DNA from: Pontibacter korlensis
GTDB lineage: Bacteria; Bacteroidota; Bacteroidia; Cytophagales; Hymenobacteraceae
Direction: 5' to 3'
Length of the DNA stretch: 64,000 nt
Assembly (NCBI RefSeq): GCF_000973725.1
Contig: NZ_CP009621.1
Coordinates: 3,128,001-3,192,000, forward strand
Part shown: positions 61,624 to 64,000 of the stretch, in pieces
Layout of the letters: each line of letters starts with the position of its first letter
Numbering within the stretch: position 1 is the stretch's first letter
Notes under the pieces: generated by a model
What the model was told of the DNA's origin: nothing
The model's database searches: none
What the model saw: the letters and a program-made list of their open reading frames with translations, nothing else
Made by a program: the position numbers and the translations under genes

Positions 61624-63396
61624 TTAGTGTACGTGGCTTTGTACTGGCGCAGGCTGTTCCTTTGCGGCAGATGACTGCCCTTGTCTGTAAGTTTGCGCTG
61701 TCTCCCCGCAGGTCAGCATAGCCTCTCCAAAGTACGGGTTTCGGATTTCCTTTTGTTCGCTCAGCCAGAAAGCGCCCTTGTCTTCCATGGCCATAGGGCA
61801 TTTCTGCTTATAAACTACCTCCTTGTTTGTGCCAAACGTTTCCACGGCCTCAATCAGGTGGTTGGATAGAGGAGAGAAGGCTGTGCGCTGCTTCTCCAGT
61901 GCAGTACTTTTCTGTATAGCCTCTGCGTTCGATTTCAGGGCGGGTAGGAGTTGCATCCACTTGGCATGGGTGCTGCCATCCAGTAAGCTCATATCTACCT
62001 GGTTGAGGGACTGGTTAAACTTGCCTGCAGCCTGTCGACTGGCATCCAAATCAGAAGCTACCAACGCATTCTTAAGCGTATAATAGCTGTCTACTAAAGC
62101 TGTCAGTTGTTTCTGGAACGCTTCCGGTACCTCCATCATCTTGTTAGCTGGTGCGGTCATCATGCTATAGTTACCGCTCAGTTGGGCAGCTCCGTCTACA
62201 GCGAAAACGCCGTTTGTTACTACCTGCTCCCCCTTGCTTAAGCCAGTCTGTACCAGGTACATATCTCCCAAACGTGGCCCTAAAGTGATCTCCCTCATCT
62301 CAAATGCCGGCACCTCACGGTCATCAACCTTAACGTACACAACAGAGCGCTTACCAGTCCATAAAACGGCAGTCTTTTGCACGGCAAGGGCATCTTCAGT
62401 GCCTGCAGCTTTGGTGGAGGTTTTGATACGTGCATTGGCAAACATACCTGGCTTTAGCTGATTACCAGGGTTGGCTACCTCAGCACGTACCTGCACAGCA
62501 CGGGTACTGGCATCTAGTACAGGGGTTATAAACTGTACCTTGGCTTTAAACTCTTCGCCTGGTATACCCGGTACGGTAAAGTTTACGGTAGCACCTTCTT
62601 TGATCCAGGAAAGGTCACTTTCATAAGCATCCAGCACTACCCACACAGAAGAAAGGTTGGCTACCTCAAATAACACTGAACCTGTGCTCACATAATCGCC
62701 TACGGCCACCATGCGTTTAGTGACCACTCCAGAGGCATCAGCATAAATATCGAAGTTGGTGAGCAGTTCGTTGGCACTCTCAATACGCTGAATCTGGCTG
62801 TTAGACAGGTTCCACAGCCTGAGTTTTGTTTTGGCCGCTTCGTAAAGCTCTGGCATCAGGTCTTTTGACTTAGCAGCTTCTTGTAACTCGCGCTGGGCAG
62901 TAATCAGTTCCGGGGAGTATATGGAAGCCAAACGCTCGCCTTTTTTTACCTCCTGGCCAGTAAAGTTCACATAGAGCCGCTCAATACGACCAGGGAATTT
63001 GGCTGTTATAGAAGATACCTTTTGCTCGTTGAGTTGCACTGTTCCTGACAGCATCAGCTCGTTCTGAGGGTTAACCAGCTGTACCGGGGACGTCTGTATA
63101 TTGGAGAGAGCGATGGCTTCCGGCGTCATCTCAAGTACATATGGGCTTGCCTCTCCACCGTTGCCACCTGTTGCCGACACCGGGATAAGATCCATGCCGC
63201 AGATAGGGCATTTACCCGGCTCGTTCTGGCGGATGTTGGGGTGCATAGAGCAGGTATATTCTGTTGCTCCAGCTGTTTTAGCTGCATGGTTATGGCTTTC
63301 CTCTGCAGCCCTGCCACCGAAGAGAAGCCAGCCCAGTAACAGGCCACCCAGCGCTACCAGCAGGTATGTTGCAAATCGTTTATTTCGTGATTTCAT
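61624..63396 (-). CDS. CusB-like RND adaptor fused to heavy-metal-binding and DUF3347 domains
   Basis: A 590-residue membrane fusion protein. N-terminal membrane helix, then a heavy-metal-binding (YHS-like) domain YTCSMHPNIRQNEPGKCPIC with GMDLIPV, the four-domain adaptor core (MLSGTVQLNEQKVSSITAKF; VFITP-type barrel around 290), and a C-terminal DUF3347 domain (about 430-570) with CPMAMEDKGAFWLSEQ and EIRNPYFGEAMLTCG. It belongs to a Cus-type copper/silver efflux system; the CusA permease must lie beyond the right edge. It is followed by a 42-residue protein and a free DUF3347 lipoprotein. Confidence 0.93.
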   Translation of the reverse strand: MKSRNKRFATYLLVALGGLLLGWLLFGGRAAEESHNHAAKTAGATEYTCSMHPNIRQNEPGKCPICGMDLIPVSATGGNGGEASPYVLEMTPEAIALSNIQTSPVQLVNPQNELMLSGTVQLNEQKVSSITAKFPGRIERLYVNFTGQEVKKGERLASIYSPELITAQRELQEAAKSKDLMPELYEAAKTKLRLWNLSNSQIQRIESANELLTNFDIYADASGVVTKRMVAVGDYVSTGSVLFEVANLSSVWVVLDAYESDLSWIKEGATVNFTVPGIPGEEFKAKVQFITPVLDASTRAVQVRAEVANPGNQLKPGMFANARIKTSTKAAGTEDALAVQKTAVLWTGKRSVVYVKVDDREVPAFEMREITLGPRLGDMYLVQTGLSKGEQVVTNGVFAVDGAAQLSGNYSMMTAPANKMMEVPEAFQKQLTALVDSYYTLKNALVASDLDASRQAAGKFNQSLNQVDMSLLDGSTHAKWMQLLPALKSNAEAIQKSTALEKQRTAFSPLSNHLIEAVETFGTNKEVVYKQKCPMAMEDKGAFWLSEQKEIRNPYFGEAMLTCGETAQTYRQGQSSAAKEQPAPVQSHVH

Positions 63397-63417
63397 CTGA
63401 TCGAAGATATCTTTTGA

Positions 63418-64000
63418 TTAATTATCGCTGTTCATCATTCTGTTAATGGCCGACACGGCAACGTGCTGGTTTGTAATTGCCTGCAGTTGCTGCTGTCTGT
63501 AACCTAGTATAGCCTGGCGCTGCCGCAGAATCTCCTCTATACCTGCGCCTGCCACCGAGTAATTGGTGGTAAGCAAGCGGATAGCCTGTTCGTTAAGGAT
63601 AATCTGCTCTTCCAGTAGCTGCAAAGTAGAACTGGCACGTTGGTAGTCGTACAGCAGGTTCTCCAGCTCAGAGAAAAGCTGTTTCTCGGCGGCCTCCTTG
63701 TTATAAGTTGCCGCTTCCTGCGCGTACTGCGCCTCCTTTTTAGCCGCATTATACTTCTTGCGGTAGATTGGCAGGCTTACTGTTACCATAGGCATGACCA
63801 TATTGTCACCACCCATTGGCATCTGCGTCATTTCATCAGTGCGGGGCTTTAGTACCATATAGTTTAGGCCAAAGCCAATCATGGGTCTGCCCATCAGCTG
63901 TGCCATGCGGTACTGAGCCTCTCGTGCTTTCTCATCCCACTCATACATCTTCAGCATCGGGTGATTCATGCGAACAGAGTCCTGGATGAGTGCCAGAGTG
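63418..64000 (-). CDS. TolC-family outer membrane protein, 5'-truncated by window edge
   Basis: The frame is open to the right edge: upstream of the internal ATG at 63969 it continues TLALIQDSVRMNHPMLKMYE, typical of a TolC repeat start. The visible ~193 residues are the C-terminal half with long helices (EAATYNKEAAEKQLFSELEN; IEEILRQRQAILGYRQQQLQ). It is co-directional with the CusB-like gene and ends 21 bp before it, so it is the CusC-like channel of the same metal efflux operon. Confidence 0.88.
   Translation of the reverse strand, partial: TLALIQDSVRMNHPMLKMYEWDEKAREAQYRMAQLMGRPMIGFGLNYMVLKPRTDEMTQMPMGGDNMVMPMVTVSLPIYRKKYNAAKKEAQYAQEAATYNKEAAEKQLFSELENLLYDYQRASSTLQLLEEQIILNEQAIRLLTTNYSVAGAGIEEILRQRQAILGYRQQQLQAITNQHVAVSAINRMMNSDN

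Overview
The window looks like chromosomal DNA of a Bacteroidota bacterium, most likely Cytophagales/Hymenobacteraceae (Pontibacter-like). This is inferred from a type IX secretion C-terminal sorting domain, a Bacteroidetes-type ECF sigma factor with a FecR-like partner, a TonB-dependent receptor of the outer-membrane beta-barrel family, GbsR/MarR-controlled RND efflux, roughly 50% GC, and very frequent use of the heptamer AAGTATA/TATACTT. No rRNA, tRNA or CRISPR array was seen.

Layout. (1) 1-9571, minus strand: a Wzx/Wzy-type exopolysaccharide operon transcribed as Wza-like export lipoprotein, Wzc-like BY-kinase, Wzx flippase, GT4, Wzy-like polymerase, GT2-like transferase, GT4 (probably continuing beyond the left edge). 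(2) 9915-19990, minus strand: a DUF1737 protein, a histidine kinase/sigma-54 activator pair, and a tripartite MacB-type ABC efflux set (two permeases, ATPase, TolC, HlyD adaptor). A sigma-54-like promoter lies just upstream of the adaptor gene. (3) 20100-22530: a gene graveyard holding an AT-rich, twice-broken nucleotidyl-cyclase-like gene, an intact 2H phosphoesterase, an intergenic repeat, and a scar where a GH2 N-terminus is joined to the C-terminus of a short-chain dehydrogenase. (4) 22598-34182: housekeeping and accessory genes, including aminopeptidase P, GNAT, a DEDDh exonuclease overlapping a cNMP/CBS/DUF294 protein, a T9SS-sorted sugar dehydrogenase, AEC transporter, HemJ, a D-threonine-aldolase-like enzyme and a GH25 lysozyme. 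(5) 34317-40467: an extraordinary Gly/Ser/Arg/Asp/Tyr-rich disordered protein, a cellulose-synthase-like GT2 divergent from a lipoprotein glycoside hydrolase, and a nucleotidyltransferase/metallophosphoesterase pair. (6) 40478-42283: a complete IS1182-family element with 28-bp terminal inverted repeats. (7) 42298-48865: an ACP-like protein without the phosphopantetheine serine and an RND efflux operon (TolC, adaptor, permease) with a GbsR/MarR-type regulator and two matching palindromic operators. (8) 49152-64000: a GT35 phosphorylase homologue lacking the PLP lysine, PepD dipeptidase, a ferredoxin reductase, an ECF sigma factor with a truncated FecR, tandem GH30 lipoproteins, a TonB-dependent receptor, and a Cus-type metal efflux operon with two DUF3347 modules and a 42-residue membrane protein.

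How the parts fit: the envelope dominates. There are two polysaccharide-making systems, three efflux systems each with its own adaptor and TolC, and several surface hydrolases. Regulation can be read from sequence at two places: the sigma-54 promoter/activator pair and the GbsR operator pair. No single striking new defence or mobile system was found. The best leads are the two proteins that keep their fold but have lost their defining catalytic or attachment residue (GT35 homologue, ACP homologue), the Val- and Cys-free disordered protein, the AAGTATA word bias, and the decayed loci.
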